Positions 1 through 7,110 of a DNA stretch of 9,025 nucleotides are shown piece by piece (position 1 is the stretch's first letter; each line of letters begins with the position of its first letter). The stretch comes from Rhodobacterales bacterium (GTDB lineage Bacteria; Pseudomonadota; Alphaproteobacteria; Rhodobacterales; Rhodobacteraceae), in assembly GCA_013298485.1 (NCBI GenBank), contig JAAFHS010000067.1, positions 1 through 9,025 on the forward strand. Direction: 5' to 3'. The notes under the pieces were generated by a model, which saw nothing but the letters and a program-made list of their open reading frames with translations, was not told the origin of the DNA and ran no database searches. The translations under genes and the position numbers were made by a program.

Positions 1-653
1 CCGATATGGCCACCATGCTCGTCTATATCTTCACCGACGCGAAAATTCCCGGCCCCGCCCTGCAGCGCATGATGTCGCGCAATGTGGGCGATACCTTCAA
101 CGCCATTACCGTCGACAGCGACACCTCCACCTCCGATGCCCTCCTCTGCTGCGCAACGGGCCAGTCCCCCGCCGCCCCGGTCAAAGGCCCCGTTGCCAAG
201 ACGTTCGAGGCTGCCTTGCATGGCGTCATGCGCGACCTTGCCCACCTCGTCGTCCGCGACGGCGAAGGAGCCACGAAATTCGTCGAGGTGCGCGTGACCG
301 GCGCCGCCAACAACGGTGACGCGAACAAGGTCGCCCTTGCCATCGCGAACTCGCCCCTGGTGAAAACCGCCATCGCGGGCGAGGATCCGAACTGGGGCCG
401 TATCGTGATGGCCGTCGGCAAATCGGGTGCTGCCGCCGACCGGGATCGCCTGACCATCACCCTTGGCGATCTGATCTTGGCCGAAAACGGCTGGCGCTCG
501 CCCGGTTATGATGAGACGAGGGCCGCCGCCTATATGAAGGGGCAGGATCTGCTGATCCATGTCGATCTTGGCCTCGGGCGCGGCAAGCGCACCGTCTGGA
601 CCTGCGATCTGACGGGCCGCTATATCGAAATCAACGCCGACTACCGCTCCTAA
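1..653 (+). CDS. argJ: Bifunctional glutamate N-acetyltransferase/ornithine acetyltransferase ArgJ, beta-chain portion (5' end cut by window)
   Basis: ArgJ moves the acetyl group from N-acetylornithine to glutamate in the cyclic arginine pathway, and many members also acetylate glutamate with acetyl-CoA. The frame is open from the first base, so the gene begins upstream. The visible part opens with DMATML, the conserved self-cleavage motif; the Thr at bases 12-14 should be the nucleophile and first residue of the mature beta chain, so nearly the whole beta chain is present. Counting the Met at base 6 as residue 1, family motifs seen are SDTSTSDALL (38-47), RDGEGATKFVEV (84-95), AGEDPNWGRI (124-133) and the C-terminal INADYRS ending at the TAA. 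The alpha chain with its oxyanion-hole residues is outside the window. The cytoplasmic enzyme has an intact C-terminus. mutT follows on the same strand after a 196-bp gap full of hairpins, so close co-transcription is not obvious. Confidence 0.96.
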   Translation, partial: DMATMLVYIFTDAKIPGPALQRMMSRNVGDTFNAITVDSDTSTSDALLCCATGQSPAAPVKGPVAKTFEAALHGVMRDLAHLVVRDGEGATKFVEVRVTGAANNGDANKVALAIANSPLVKTAIAGEDPNWGRIVMAVGKSGAAADRDRLTITLGDLILAENGWRSPGYDETRAAAYMKGQDLLIHVDLGLGRGKRTVWTCDLTGRYIEINADYRS

Positions 654-656
654 AGC

Positions 657-693
657 GGTTTGCCACCAATGCGCATCACATTGGTGGCAAACC
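657..693. repeat. Perfect 15-bp inverted repeat just after argJ
   Basis: The arms at 657-671 (GGTTTGCCACCAATG) and 679-693 are exact reverse complements around a 7-nt loop. The stem begins 4 bases after the argJ stop codon, so an argJ transcript would fold into a strong 3' hairpin. No T-tract follows (the next bases are AACACAA), so it is not a classical intrinsic terminator. It may protect the mRNA 3' end, or be a dispersed intergenic palindrome. The inverted repeat is directly visible; its role is inferred. Confidence 0.75.
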
Positions 694-717
694 AACACAA
701 GAACCGGCGGGAGTGTT

Positions 718-761
718 GCGTTTTGCGTTTGATCGGGTGAACCAGATCAAACGCAAAACGC
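718..761. repeat. Perfect 17-bp inverted repeat, possibly a dispersed intergenic palindrome
   Basis: The arms at 718-734 (GCGTTTTGCGTTTGATC) and 745-761 are exact reverse complements around a 10-nt loop, GGGTGAACCA, which itself contains GGT/ACC. There is no T-tract on either side. Its left arm shares GCG.TTTGC with the start of the preceding palindrome (655-663), so the two may be diverged copies of one element type. From memory, similar GATCAAACGCAAAACGC palindromes recur between genes in Rhodobacteraceae genomes; one window cannot confirm this. Confidence 0.7.
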
Positions 762-797
762 TGTAGACTTCCTCTGTTTCCAACTATCCTCGGGGGT

Positions 798-818
798 GCG
801 GGGGCAGAAAGCCCCCGC
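798..818 (+). other. GC-only 8-bp hairpin upstream of mutT
   Basis: GCGGGGGC (798-805) and GCCCCCGC (811-818) pair perfectly around the loop AGAAA. The hairpin ends 31 bases before the mutT ATG and is preceded by a G-rich run at 792-796. No T-tract follows, so termination is unlikely. If transcription of mutT begins upstream (a weak -10-like TATCCT lies at 785-790), this would be a stable 5' leader structure. The structure is clear but the function is unknown. Confidence 0.5.
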
Positions 819-849
819 TCTGCCATCAATCCCAAGTGAAAGCCCCTGC

Positions 850-1248
850 ATGAAAACCCTCCTCGTCTCTGCAGTCGCCCTGATCGACGTCGATGGCCGT
901 ATCCTTCTGGCCCAACGCCCCCCCGGCAAGTCCCTTGCGGGCCTGTGGGAATTCCCCGGCGGCAAGGTGGAGCCGGGTGAGACGCCCGAAGCCGCCCTGA
1001 TCCGCGAATTGCACGAGGAACTGGGCATCGACACCCACGCCTCCTGCCTTGCCCCCCTGACCTTCGCCAGCCACAGCTATCCTGATTTCCACCTGCTGAT
1101 GCCGCTCTTTGCCTGCCGCCGCTGGCAGGGCACCCCGCAGGCCCGCGAAGGCCAGACGCTCGCATGGGTCAGACCGCAGGCCTTGCGCGATTACCCCATG
1201 CCCCCCGCCGATCTGCCCCTGATCCCGATCCTGCGCGACTGGTTGTGA
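850..1248 (+). CDS. mutT: MutT-type Nudix hydrolase (8-oxo-dGTP diphosphatase)
   Basis: MutT hydrolyses oxidised nucleotides, chiefly 8-oxo-dGTP to 8-oxo-dGMP, cleansing the pool and preventing A:T to C:G transversions. The 132-residue protein has the usual length for the family. The full Nudix box Gx5Ex7REUxEExGU is present at residues 38-60 (G38, E44, R52, E53, E56, E57, G59), with E53, E56 and E57 expected to bind the catalytic metal. The preceding LLAQRPPGKSLAGLWEFPGG is typical of MutT rather than other Nudix classes. The ATG at 850 is chosen because MKTLLVSAVALID is the normal N-terminal strand of the fold. An in-frame GTG at 796 would translate the GC hairpin into a nonsense extension. 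The ribosome-binding site is weak (GTGAAAG around 836-842). The substrate is inferred from family resemblance; other Nudix substrates are possible. Confidence 0.93.
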   Translation: MKTLLVSAVALIDVDGRILLAQRPPGKSLAGLWEFPGGKVEPGETPEAALIRELHEELGIDTHASCLAPLTFASHSYPDFHLLMPLFACRRWQGTPQAREGQTLAWVRPQALRDYPMPPADLPLIPILRDWL

Positions 1249-1366
1249 AAGCAAAGATTGAACTCGGCACAGCACACGCAAGAATCTTTCGATTTCCTGC
1301 AAGATTTCGATGGTAAATCATCAATCCCCCGGTATCATCACAGCAACGTTATTCGGGGGGATGCGT

Positions 1367-1507
1367 ATGCTGCGGACAATCACGATGGGAAGTTGCGTTT
1401 CGGTGCAAGGCTTGCTTGTGGGCCAGATGGCCGACGGCCGCATCGCCGTGAAGGTGGATGAGAAAACCTTTGTCGGCTATCCCGTCGCACCGATCCGGAA
1501 GTCCTGA
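1367..1507 (+). CDS. Small hypothetical protein (46 aa), unrecognised
   Basis: I do not recognise a named family. The predicted product is 46 residues, starting MLRTITMGSCVSVQGLLVGQ and ending in a basic PIRKS. It has no signal peptide or membrane segment. The alternation of short hydrophobic runs with glycine turns (GSCVSVQG, DGRIAVKV, FVGYPV) looks like a small all-beta fold, possibly SH3- or OB-like, which is only a guess. The ATG at 1367 is preferred because GGGGGG at 1355-1360 lies 6 bases upstream; the ATG at 1361 would touch that run, and frames starting at 1310 or 1258 have no ribosome-binding site. A possible -10 box, TATCAT, sits at 1333-1338 without a good -35. A terminator starts 27 bases after the stop. 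Its own start signals and terminator favour a real gene, but coding status is unproven. Confidence 0.6.
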   Translation: MLRTITMGSCVSVQGLLVGQMADGRIAVKVDEKTFVGYPVAPIRKS

Positions 1508-1534
1508 TCCAAACGAAATCCCGGACCCGCCATG

Positions 1535-1565
1535 AAAAAAGCCGGGGTTTCCCCCGGCTTCTTTT
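1535..1565. terminator. Bidirectional intrinsic terminator between the small ORF and infB
   Basis: AAGCCGGGG (1539-1547) pairs perfectly with CCCCGGCTT (1552-1560) around a 4-nt loop. Reading leftward from infB, the stem is followed by TTTTTT (1540-1535), a good T-tract that starts 22 bases after the infB stop. Reading rightward from the small ORF, CTTCTTTTCC follows, a weaker but usable U-rich tail. It most likely ends both convergent transcription units and shows that infB is the last gene of its operon here. Confidence 0.85.
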
Positions 1566-1581
1566 CCTTTGTGACCGCCAA

Positions 1582-4170
1582 TCAGGCCAGCGTCCGCTGC
1601 ACTTCTTCGCGTTCAAAGATCTCGATCACATCGCCCTGACGGATATCGTCATAGCGTTCAAACGCCATGCCGCATTCCTGCCCCGACTGCACTTCCTTGA
1701 CCTCGTCCTTGAACCGCTTCAGCGTCTTGAGCGTTCCTTCATGGATCACCACGTTGTCACGCAGCAACCGCACACCCGCCGAACGCCGCGCCACACCTTC
1801 GGTCACGAGGCAACCCGCAACCTGACCAATGCCTGTGACCTTGAACACTTCCTTGATCGTCGCATAGCCGATGAACGTCTCGCGCACTTCGGCCTTCAGC
1901 AGGCCCGAGGCCGCCTTCTTGATGTCATCCACCAGATCATAAATGATCGAATAATAGCGGATTTCGACACCCTTCTGGTTTGCCGACTGGCGTGCTGACG
2001 CATTCGCCCGCACGTTGAACCCGATCACCGGTGCGCCCGATGCCTCGGCCAGGCTGACATCGCTGTCGGTGATGGCACCCACGCCCGAATGCAGCACACG
2101 CACGCGCACCTCGTCGTTGCCGACCTTTTCCAGGGCCTGCACAATCGCCTCGGCCGATCCCTGCACATCCGCCTTCACCAGCACCGGCAGTTCCGCCACA
2201 TCCTGATCCGCCTTGGCCTTCGCCATCAGCTGTTCCAGCGTTGTCGCCGCACCCACTGCCGCGCGCTTGTCCTTGGTCGTCTTGGCACGGTAATCGGCGA
2301 TTTCACGCGCCTGCGCCTCGGTTTCCACCACGTTCAGCGTATCACCCGCCGATGGCGTCCCCGACAGGCCCAGAACCTCGACCGGCACCGATGGCCCGGC
2401 CTCCTCGATCCGCTCGCCCTTGTCATTGACCAGGGCGCGCACCTTGCCCCACTGCTCGCCCACGACAAAGATATCGCCTTTGCGCAGCGTGCCGTTCTGC
2501 ACCAGTACCGTCGCCACCGGGCCACGGCCCACATCCAGCTTCGCCTCGATCACCGCACCCTGCGCCGCGCGTGCCGGATTGGCCCGCAGTTCCAGGATTT
2601 CCGCCTGCAGCGCAATCGCCTCCAGCAGTTTGTCCAGACCGGCCCCCGTCTTGGCCGAAACCTCGACGTCCTGCACATCGCCTGACATCTGTTCCACCAC
2701 CACTTCGTGCTGCAGCAGATCGGTCCGCACTTTGGTGGCGTTCGCATTATGCTTGTCGATCTTGTTGATCGCCACGATCATCGGCACCTTCGCCGCCTTC
2801 GCATGCGCAATCGCCTCGATCGTCTGCGGCATCACCGCATCATCCGCCGCCACCACCAGCACCACGATATCCGTGACCTGCGCGCCGCGCGACCGCATCG
2901 AGGTAAAGGCCGCATGGCCCGGCGTATCCAGGAAGGTCAGCATCGCGCCCGCATCGGTCTTCACCTGATAGGCCCCGATATGCTGCGTGATCCCGCCCGC
3001 CTCGCCCGAGACGACGTTGGCCTTGCGGATCGCATCCAGAAGGCTGGTCTTGCCGTGGTCGACATGGCCCATGATCGTCACGATCGGCGGACGCGGCAGG
3101 CGGTCCGTGTCTTTGTCCTCGACCGAATCGATCACCTGTTCCACATCGGCATCCGATACGCGCACCGTCTTATGGCCGAATTCTTCGATCACAAGTTCCG
3201 CCGTATCGGCATCGATCACTTCGTTCATCGTGACCATCATGCCCATCTTCATCAGGCTTTTGACCACGTCCGCCGCGCGTTCCGCCATGCGGTTCGCGAG
3301 TTCCGAGACCACGATGGTTTCCGGCAGCTGCACGTCGCGCACCTGCTTTTCCGCCTTCTGGCCCAGACCCAGGGCTTTCGCGCGGGCCTTTTCCTGCTTG
3401 CGCTTCATTGCGGCAAGGCTGCGTTGCCGCCCGCCTTCACCGGCAAGCGCGTCGTTCAGCGTCAGCTTGCCTGCACGGCGTGCATCCTCGCCGCCCACGG
3501 CGCGCTTGGCACCCCGGTCGCGTTCCGCGTCGCGTTCGCGTTCGGTCTTGCGCGGTGCAAGGCCCGGCTTTGCAGAGGCCGGCCCGCGCGGATCATCACC
3601 GGGCACGGTCGGTGCGGCAGGGGCCGCGCGCGATGTGGTCGTGGTTGTTGCCGCAGGCGGCGGGGTCGCCGAACGCGGCCGCGTGCCCAGCACATCGGCC
3701 TTGCGCGCATCGGCGGCAGCCGCTTTGGCTGCGGCTTCCGCGCGGGCAAGGCGCGCATCCTCTTCGGCCTTGGCGCGCAGGCTTTCTTCACGGGCGCGAT
3801 CTTCGCGATCCTTCACCTCGATCTCTTCACGGCGGCGTGCGCGGTCTTCTTCGCGGGCACGGTCGTCTTCGGCCCGCTTCACGGCATCTTCCGCCTCGCG
3901 TGCCTTATAGGCCCGCAAGGCCGCCATGCGGCGTTCCATATCCGCATCGGTGATCCCGGCAGGGCGTTTGGATGGATCGCCCGCAGGCTGCACAACGCTC
4001 CCCGTGGCCGCCGGGGCCGCAGGTTTCGTGGTCGGCACGACCACACGCTTGCGCTTGGTCTCGACCAGCACACTTTTTGTCCGCCCATGGCTGAAGCTTT
4101 GCTTCACCTGTCCAGAACGCGGTGCGCCACCACCCAGGCCGAGGGGCTTTTTGCCGTCAGTATCGCTCAT
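1582..4170 (-). CDS. infB: Translation initiation factor IF-2
   Basis: IF-2 is the GTPase that brings formyl-Met-tRNA to the 30S subunit and promotes 50S joining. The 862-residue protein is full length. Residues 1-45 match the IF-2-associated N-terminal segment (KKPLGLGGG, then a basic VKQSFSHGRTKSVLVE). Residues about 75-275 are a charged, Ala/Arg/Glu-rich low-complexity region, probably helical. An IF2_N-type domain covers about 280-345. The G domain follows with all motifs intact: G1 GHVDHGKT (368-375), G2 GGITQHIGA, G3 DTPGH (415-419), G4 NKID (469-472) and G5 SAK (505-507). Beta-barrel and C-terminal initiator-tRNA-binding domains complete it. The start ATG overlaps the stop of the upstream gene as ATGA (4167-4170), implying translational coupling. 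A strong terminator follows the stop. No rbfA or truB lies directly downstream, unlike many bacterial versions of this operon. Confidence 0.98.
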   Translation of the reverse strand: MSDTDGKKPLGLGGGAPRSGQVKQSFSHGRTKSVLVETKRKRVVVPTTKPAAPAATGSVVQPAGDPSKRPAGITDADMERRMAALRAYKAREAEDAVKRAEDDRAREEDRARRREEIEVKDREDRAREESLRAKAEEDARLARAEAAAKAAAADARKADVLGTRPRSATPPPAATTTTTSRAAPAAPTVPGDDPRGPASAKPGLAPRKTERERDAERDRGAKRAVGGEDARRAGKLTLNDALAGEGGRQRSLAAMKRKQEKARAKALGLGQKAEKQVRDVQLPETIVVSELANRMAERAADVVKSLMKMGMMVTMNEVIDADTAELVIEEFGHKTVRVSDADVEQVIDSVEDKDTDRLPRPPIVTIMGHVDHGKTSLLDAIRKANVVSGEAGGITQHIGAYQVKTDAGAMLTFLDTPGHAAFTSMRSRGAQVTDIVVLVVAADDAVMPQTIEAIAHAKAAKVPMIVAINKIDKHNANATKVRTDLLQHEVVVEQMSGDVQDVEVSAKTGAGLDKLLEAIALQAEILELRANPARAAQGAVIEAKLDVGRGPVATVLVQNGTLRKGDIFVVGEQWGKVRALVNDKGERIEEAGPSVPVEVLGLSGTPSAGDTLNVVETEAQAREIADYRAKTTKDKRAAVGAATTLEQLMAKAKADQDVAELPVLVKADVQGSAEAIVQALEKVGNDEVRVRVLHSGVGAITDSDVSLAEASGAPVIGFNVRANASARQSANQKGVEIRYYSIIYDLVDDIKKAASGLLKAEVRETFIGYATIKEVFKVTGIGQVAGCLVTEGVARRSAGVRLLRDNVVIHEGTLKTLKRFKDEVKEVQSGQECGMAFERYDDIRQGDVIEIFEREEVQRTLA

Positions 4171-4799
4171 GCGTCTTTCGTATCCTTCACGGCGGAAATT
4201 CCGCCCTTATGCCCGCGCAAACCTGCGAGCCTTGCCGCTTCCTCTACAACACGCGATGTGAGTCCACCAGCCGCAAGCGCGGCGTGTATCGCACGTTCGC
4301 GTCCGAAAGCCAAACCCATTTCCCCGGCGGTCAGACAGCCGATGAAACTGTTCTCGTCACCGGGTGCACGCAGCTTTGTTTTGCCACGTTCCGACCCGTC
4401 ACTGGCCTGGATCAGGACAACCGCTTTGTCCTTCATCAACCAGTCTTTCACCTTCTCATAGCCCGTCACCGCATCACCGGCTTTGCGGGCCATCGACAAA
4501 AGGTCGATCACCCGCCGCGTCATCTGTGCGGCAACCAGATCGGCAAGGCCGTCAGGCACCACCACCTGCTGCTTTGCGGCCCGGGCGAAAAGCCCCTTTT
4601 TGGCCGCCTTGTCAATCGAGGCGCGCACGGCCTCGACGTAGATCCCCCGCCCCGGCAGCCGGTTCAGGACATCGGGCACCACTTGCCCTTCAGGCCCCAC
4701 CACGAACCGCACCAGCCCTGCCTTCGGCTGGCTTTCGCCACTGACGATGCAGCGGCGTTCGGGGTCGCCCCCTGCAGTGTCCCGACCGCCGCGTGTCAT
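4167..4799 (-). CDS. YlxR (DUF448)-L7Ae-like (YlxQ) two-domain RNA-binding protein
   Basis: The 210-residue predicted cytoplasmic RNA-binding protein sits between nusA and infB. Residues about 13-90 form a YlxR/DUF448 domain, with RRCIVSGE (15-22), a basic/hydrophobic strand LVRFVV and the signature RLPGRGIYV (47-55). Residues about 97-180 resemble the L7Ae/L30e/YlxQ fold: LLSMARKAGDAVTGYEKV, then VVLIQASDGSERGKTKL (127-143), the usual second strand and helix of that fold. In Bacillus subtilis, ylxR and ylxQ are separate genes at the same place between nusA and infB, so this looks like both in one chain. The stop overlaps the infB start by 4 nt, and nusA ends 25 bp upstream, so it is surely co-transcribed. 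YlxR of Bacillus has been reported to interact with RNase P; whether that holds here is unknown. Family assignment is strong, precise role uncertain. Confidence 0.9.
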   Translation of the reverse strand: MTRGGRDTAGGDPERRCIVSGESQPKAGLVRFVVGPEGQVVPDVLNRLPGRGIYVEAVRASIDKAAKKGLFARAAKQQVVVPDGLADLVAAQMTRRVIDLLSMARKAGDAVTGYEKVKDWLMKDKAVVLIQASDGSERGKTKLRAPGDENSFIGCLTAGEMGLAFGRERAIHAALAAGGLTSRVVEEAARLAGLRGHKGGISAVKDTKDA

Positions 4800-4824
4800 C
4801 GTTCTTGTCCCCGAGGCCCCGGGA

Positions 4825-6444
4825 TCAGGCCTCGGCCTCCGCGTCTTCGTCCACCTCTTCGGTGACCGCGTTCATCTTTTCCAGCTCGGACGGATCGACC
4901 CAGCCCAGCATCACGCGGGCCGTCATCACCAGCATCTGTGCCTCTTCAAGGCTGATGTCAAACGCCTCCAGAACGCCTTCGTCCTTCTTGCGCACCCCGC
5001 CTTCCGTGGTCCAGCCACCCGCCAGTTCCCAATCCGCACAGGTCGCGAAGTCCTCCAGCGTCTTGATCCCGTCCTTGGCCAGCGCCTCCAGCATCTGCGG
5101 CGTCAGCCCTTCGAAGGTGATCAGGCTTTCCTCGACACCCATCGCGCGCGCCGCCTCCAGCGCCTTCTTGGCCTCTGCCTCGATGTAGTCGCGCGCCCGC
5201 GCCTGCAATTCGCCTGCCGTGCCCTCGTCGAACCCGTCAATCGACAGCAGCTCGTCCGCATCGACATAGGCCACTTCCTCCAGGTTCGTGAACCCTTCGG
5301 ACACCAGAAGTTGCGCCATCATCTCATCCACATCCAGCGTGTCCATGAACAGCTTGGTGCGTTCCGTGAATTCCGCCTGACGGCGCGTCGATTCTTCGCT
5401 TTCCGTCATGATGTCGATATCCAGACCCGTCAGCTGGCTTGCCAGCCGCACGTTCTGGCCGCGCCGCCCGATGGCAAGGCTCAGCTGCTCATCCGGCACC
5501 ACGACCTCGATCTTGCCCGCCTCTTCGTCGATCACCACCTTGCTGACTTCCGCAGGCTGCAGCGCGTTCACCAGGAACGTCGCCTGATCCTGGTTCCACG
5601 GAATGATGTCGATCTTTTCGCCCTGCAATTCGTTCACCACCGCCTGCACGCGGGACCCCCGCATACCCACGCAAGCCCCCACCGGGTCAATCGAATTGTC
5701 ATAGGAAATCACGGCAATCTTCGCCCGTGACCCCGGATCGCGCGCCACGGCCTTGATCTCGATGATCCCGTCGTAAATCTCCGGCACTTCCATCTTGAAC
5801 AGTTCCGCCATGAACTGCGGGTCGGTCCGCGACAGGAACACCTGCGGCCCCCGTGCCTCGCGCCGGACGTCCTTGATGAAGCAGCGCACGCGGTCGCCGA
5901 TGCGATAGCTTTCGCGCCCGATCTTCTCATTCCGGCGCAGAATGCCCTCGCCGCGCCCGATATCGACGATGACGTTGCCATATTCCTCGCGCTTGACCTG
6001 ACCGTTGATGATCGTGCCCTTGCGGTCCTTGAATTCCTCGAACTGGCGGTCGCACTCGGCCTCGCGGACCTTTTGCAGAATCACCTGCTTGGCCGATTGT
6101 GCCGCGATCCGCCCCAGATCAACCGGGGGCACCTCGTCGATCACCTCATCCCCGATCTGCGGGTCCGGCAGATGCGCCTTGGCCTGCTTGACCGTGATCT
6201 GCGCATGGTGGTTTTCCACCAGATCGTCCTCGACCACCGTCCGCACCCGCGCAAACGTCGCCCGCCCCGTCTTGCGGTCGATCCGCACCCGGATATCCAG
6301 GTCCGCCCCATAGCGCGACTTCGCCGCCCGGGCGAGGCTTTCCTCCATCGCCTGGATCACCAGATCCGGGTCGATCATCTTTTCCCGTGCCACCGCCTCG
6401 GCGGTCTGCAGCAGTTCAAGCTGGTTTGCTGATGTGATGGCCAT
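4825..6444 (-). CDS. nusA: Transcription termination/antitermination factor NusA
   Basis: NusA binds RNA polymerase and nascent RNA, modulating pausing, intrinsic and Rho-dependent termination and rRNA antitermination. The 539-residue product is full length. The N-terminal polymerase-binding domain spans about 1-130 (MAITSANQLELLQTAEAVAR), the S1 domain about 140-205 (NVIVDIGRGEGILRRNE), and the tandem KH domains about 225-350, with loop motifs GMRGSR (260-265) and GRRGQN (326-331). Two helix-hairpin-helix-type acidic repeats follow (about 365-425 and 435-515); the second carries a Gly/Lys-rich insertion (GGWTTEGGVRKKDEG, 476-490). The tail is acidic (EEVDEDAEAEA). The start is supported by GGGGGGAG at 6451-6458, placed 6 bases before the ATG. 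rimP ends 14 bp upstream, so the two are one transcript. In Escherichia coli NusA regulates its own operon, which makes the rimP leader terminator relevant. Confidence 0.98.
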   Translation of the reverse strand: MAITSANQLELLQTAEAVAREKMIDPDLVIQAMEESLARAAKSRYGADLDIRVRIDRKTGRATFARVRTVVEDDLVENHHAQITVKQAKAHLPDPQIGDEVIDEVPPVDLGRIAAQSAKQVILQKVREAECDRQFEEFKDRKGTIINGQVKREEYGNVIVDIGRGEGILRRNEKIGRESYRIGDRVRCFIKDVRREARGPQVFLSRTDPQFMAELFKMEVPEIYDGIIEIKAVARDPGSRAKIAVISYDNSIDPVGACVGMRGSRVQAVVNELQGEKIDIIPWNQDQATFLVNALQPAEVSKVVIDEEAGKIEVVVPDEQLSLAIGRRGQNVRLASQLTGLDIDIMTESEESTRRQAEFTERTKLFMDTLDVDEMMAQLLVSEGFTNLEEVAYVDADELLSIDGFDEGTAGELQARARDYIEAEAKKALEAARAMGVEESLITFEGLTPQMLEALAKDGIKTLEDFATCADWELAGGWTTEGGVRKKDEGVLEAFDISLEEAQMLVMTARVMLGWVDPSELEKMNAVTEEVDEDAEAEA

Positions 6445-6458
6445 GGGTGTCTCCCCCC

Positions 6459-7055
6459 TTAGTGTTTCGTCATCTCGGGCGCGTCGTCTTCGTCGTCGTC
6501 CGTGGTTTCTTCAATCTCGTCGAATTGCGTCTCGTCGATCACGCCCGATGCCTTTTTCTGGCGCAGCATTTCCGCGATCAGCTCATCCGTCAGCAGCAGT
6601 TTCGCATCCGACAGCCATTCGAATTTCAACCCGATCGTGCCCTCGTCCACATTGACCAGCACCTCGTCGTCCTCGATCCCCGCCAGCGTTCCCTTGAACC
6701 GCCGCCGCCCGTCGATCAATTCCGTCGTCTCGATCCGCGCTTCCCAGCCCGCCCAGATATCGAAATCCTTCAGCCGCGTCAGGGGCCGGTCGATCCCGGG
6801 GGATGACACCTCCAGCACGTAATTATCCTCGACCGGGTCTTCCACATCCAGAACCACCGACACCGCCGTCGAAATCTGCCCGCAGTCATCGACGTCGATC
6901 CCGCCGTCCGGCTTGTCCGCCATGATCTGCAGGATGCGCGTCTTGCCCCCCATCAGCCGGATGCGCACCAGCTCGAACCCCATGCCTTCGATCACCGGCC
7001 CGACGATATCGGCAAGGCGGCGGTCGATGGCGGTTTTGGCAATCAGATCGGACAT
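6459..7055 (-). CDS. rimP: Ribosome maturation factor RimP
   Basis: RimP assists assembly of the 30S ribosomal subunit, acting early with the S12 region. The product is 198 residues from the chosen start. The N-terminal domain (about 1-92) carries the family signature LEVSSPGIDRPL (81-92); an Sm-like C-terminal domain follows (about 95-160, RFKGTLAGIEDDEVLVNV). The protein is longer than the compact enterobacterial form because of an acidic tail, about 173-192 (DETQFDEIEETTDDDEDD), plausibly disordered. The ATG at 7055 is preferred: GGAA at 7061-7064 lies 5 bases upstream and MSDLIAKTAIDRRLADIV is a normal RimP start. The frame stays open upstream to a TTG at 7142, but that extension would translate a terminator hairpin and is not RimP-like. 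It is the first gene of the rimP-nusA-ylxR-infB cluster. Confidence 0.96.
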   Translation of the reverse strand: MSDLIAKTAIDRRLADIVGPVIEGMGFELVRIRLMGGKTRILQIMADKPDGGIDVDDCGQISTAVSVVLDVEDPVEDNYVLEVSSPGIDRPLTRLKDFDIWAGWEARIETTELIDGRRRFKGTLAGIEDDEVLVNVDEGTIGLKFEWLSDAKLLLTDELIAEMLRQKKASGVIDETQFDEIEETTDDDEDDAPEMTKH

Positions 7056-7064
7056 GCGGGTTCC

Positions 7065-7092
7065 AAAAATAAAAAACGGGCCAACAGGCCCG
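7065..7092 (-). terminator. Intrinsic terminator 9 nt before rimP: pip terminator or rimP-nusA attenuator
   Basis: Read on the minus strand, CGGGCC (7092-7087) and GGCCCG (7082-7077) pair perfectly around a TGTT loop. They are followed directly by TTTTTTATTTTT (7076-7065), an ideal release tract. Only 9 bases separate the tract from the rimP ATG. It lies 90 bases after the pip stop, so it could end pip. Any transcript that starts upstream of it and reaches rimP must read through it, which would make it an attenuator. The sequence proves a terminator shape, not which role it plays. Confidence 0.85.
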
Positions 7093-7110
7093 CGTGTCAG
7101 GTTCGGCAGC

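Noticed and set aside
650..1302. Minus-strand open frames across the argJ-mutT spacer and mutT
   Set aside because: They are shadows: low-complexity Arg/Gly-rich translations running through perfect hairpins and opposite the clear Nudix gene.
2707..4461. A 584-codon plus-strand open frame antisense to infB and the YlxR-like gene
   Set aside because: It is Arg/His-rich with no recognisable domain, and it exists because the GC-rich opposite strand codes for infB. Both minus-strand genes are unmistakable over this span.
4747..5730. A 327-codon plus-strand frame antisense to nusA
   Set aside because: It has a His/Arg/Leu-rich composition with no motif; nusA on the other strand explains the open frame.
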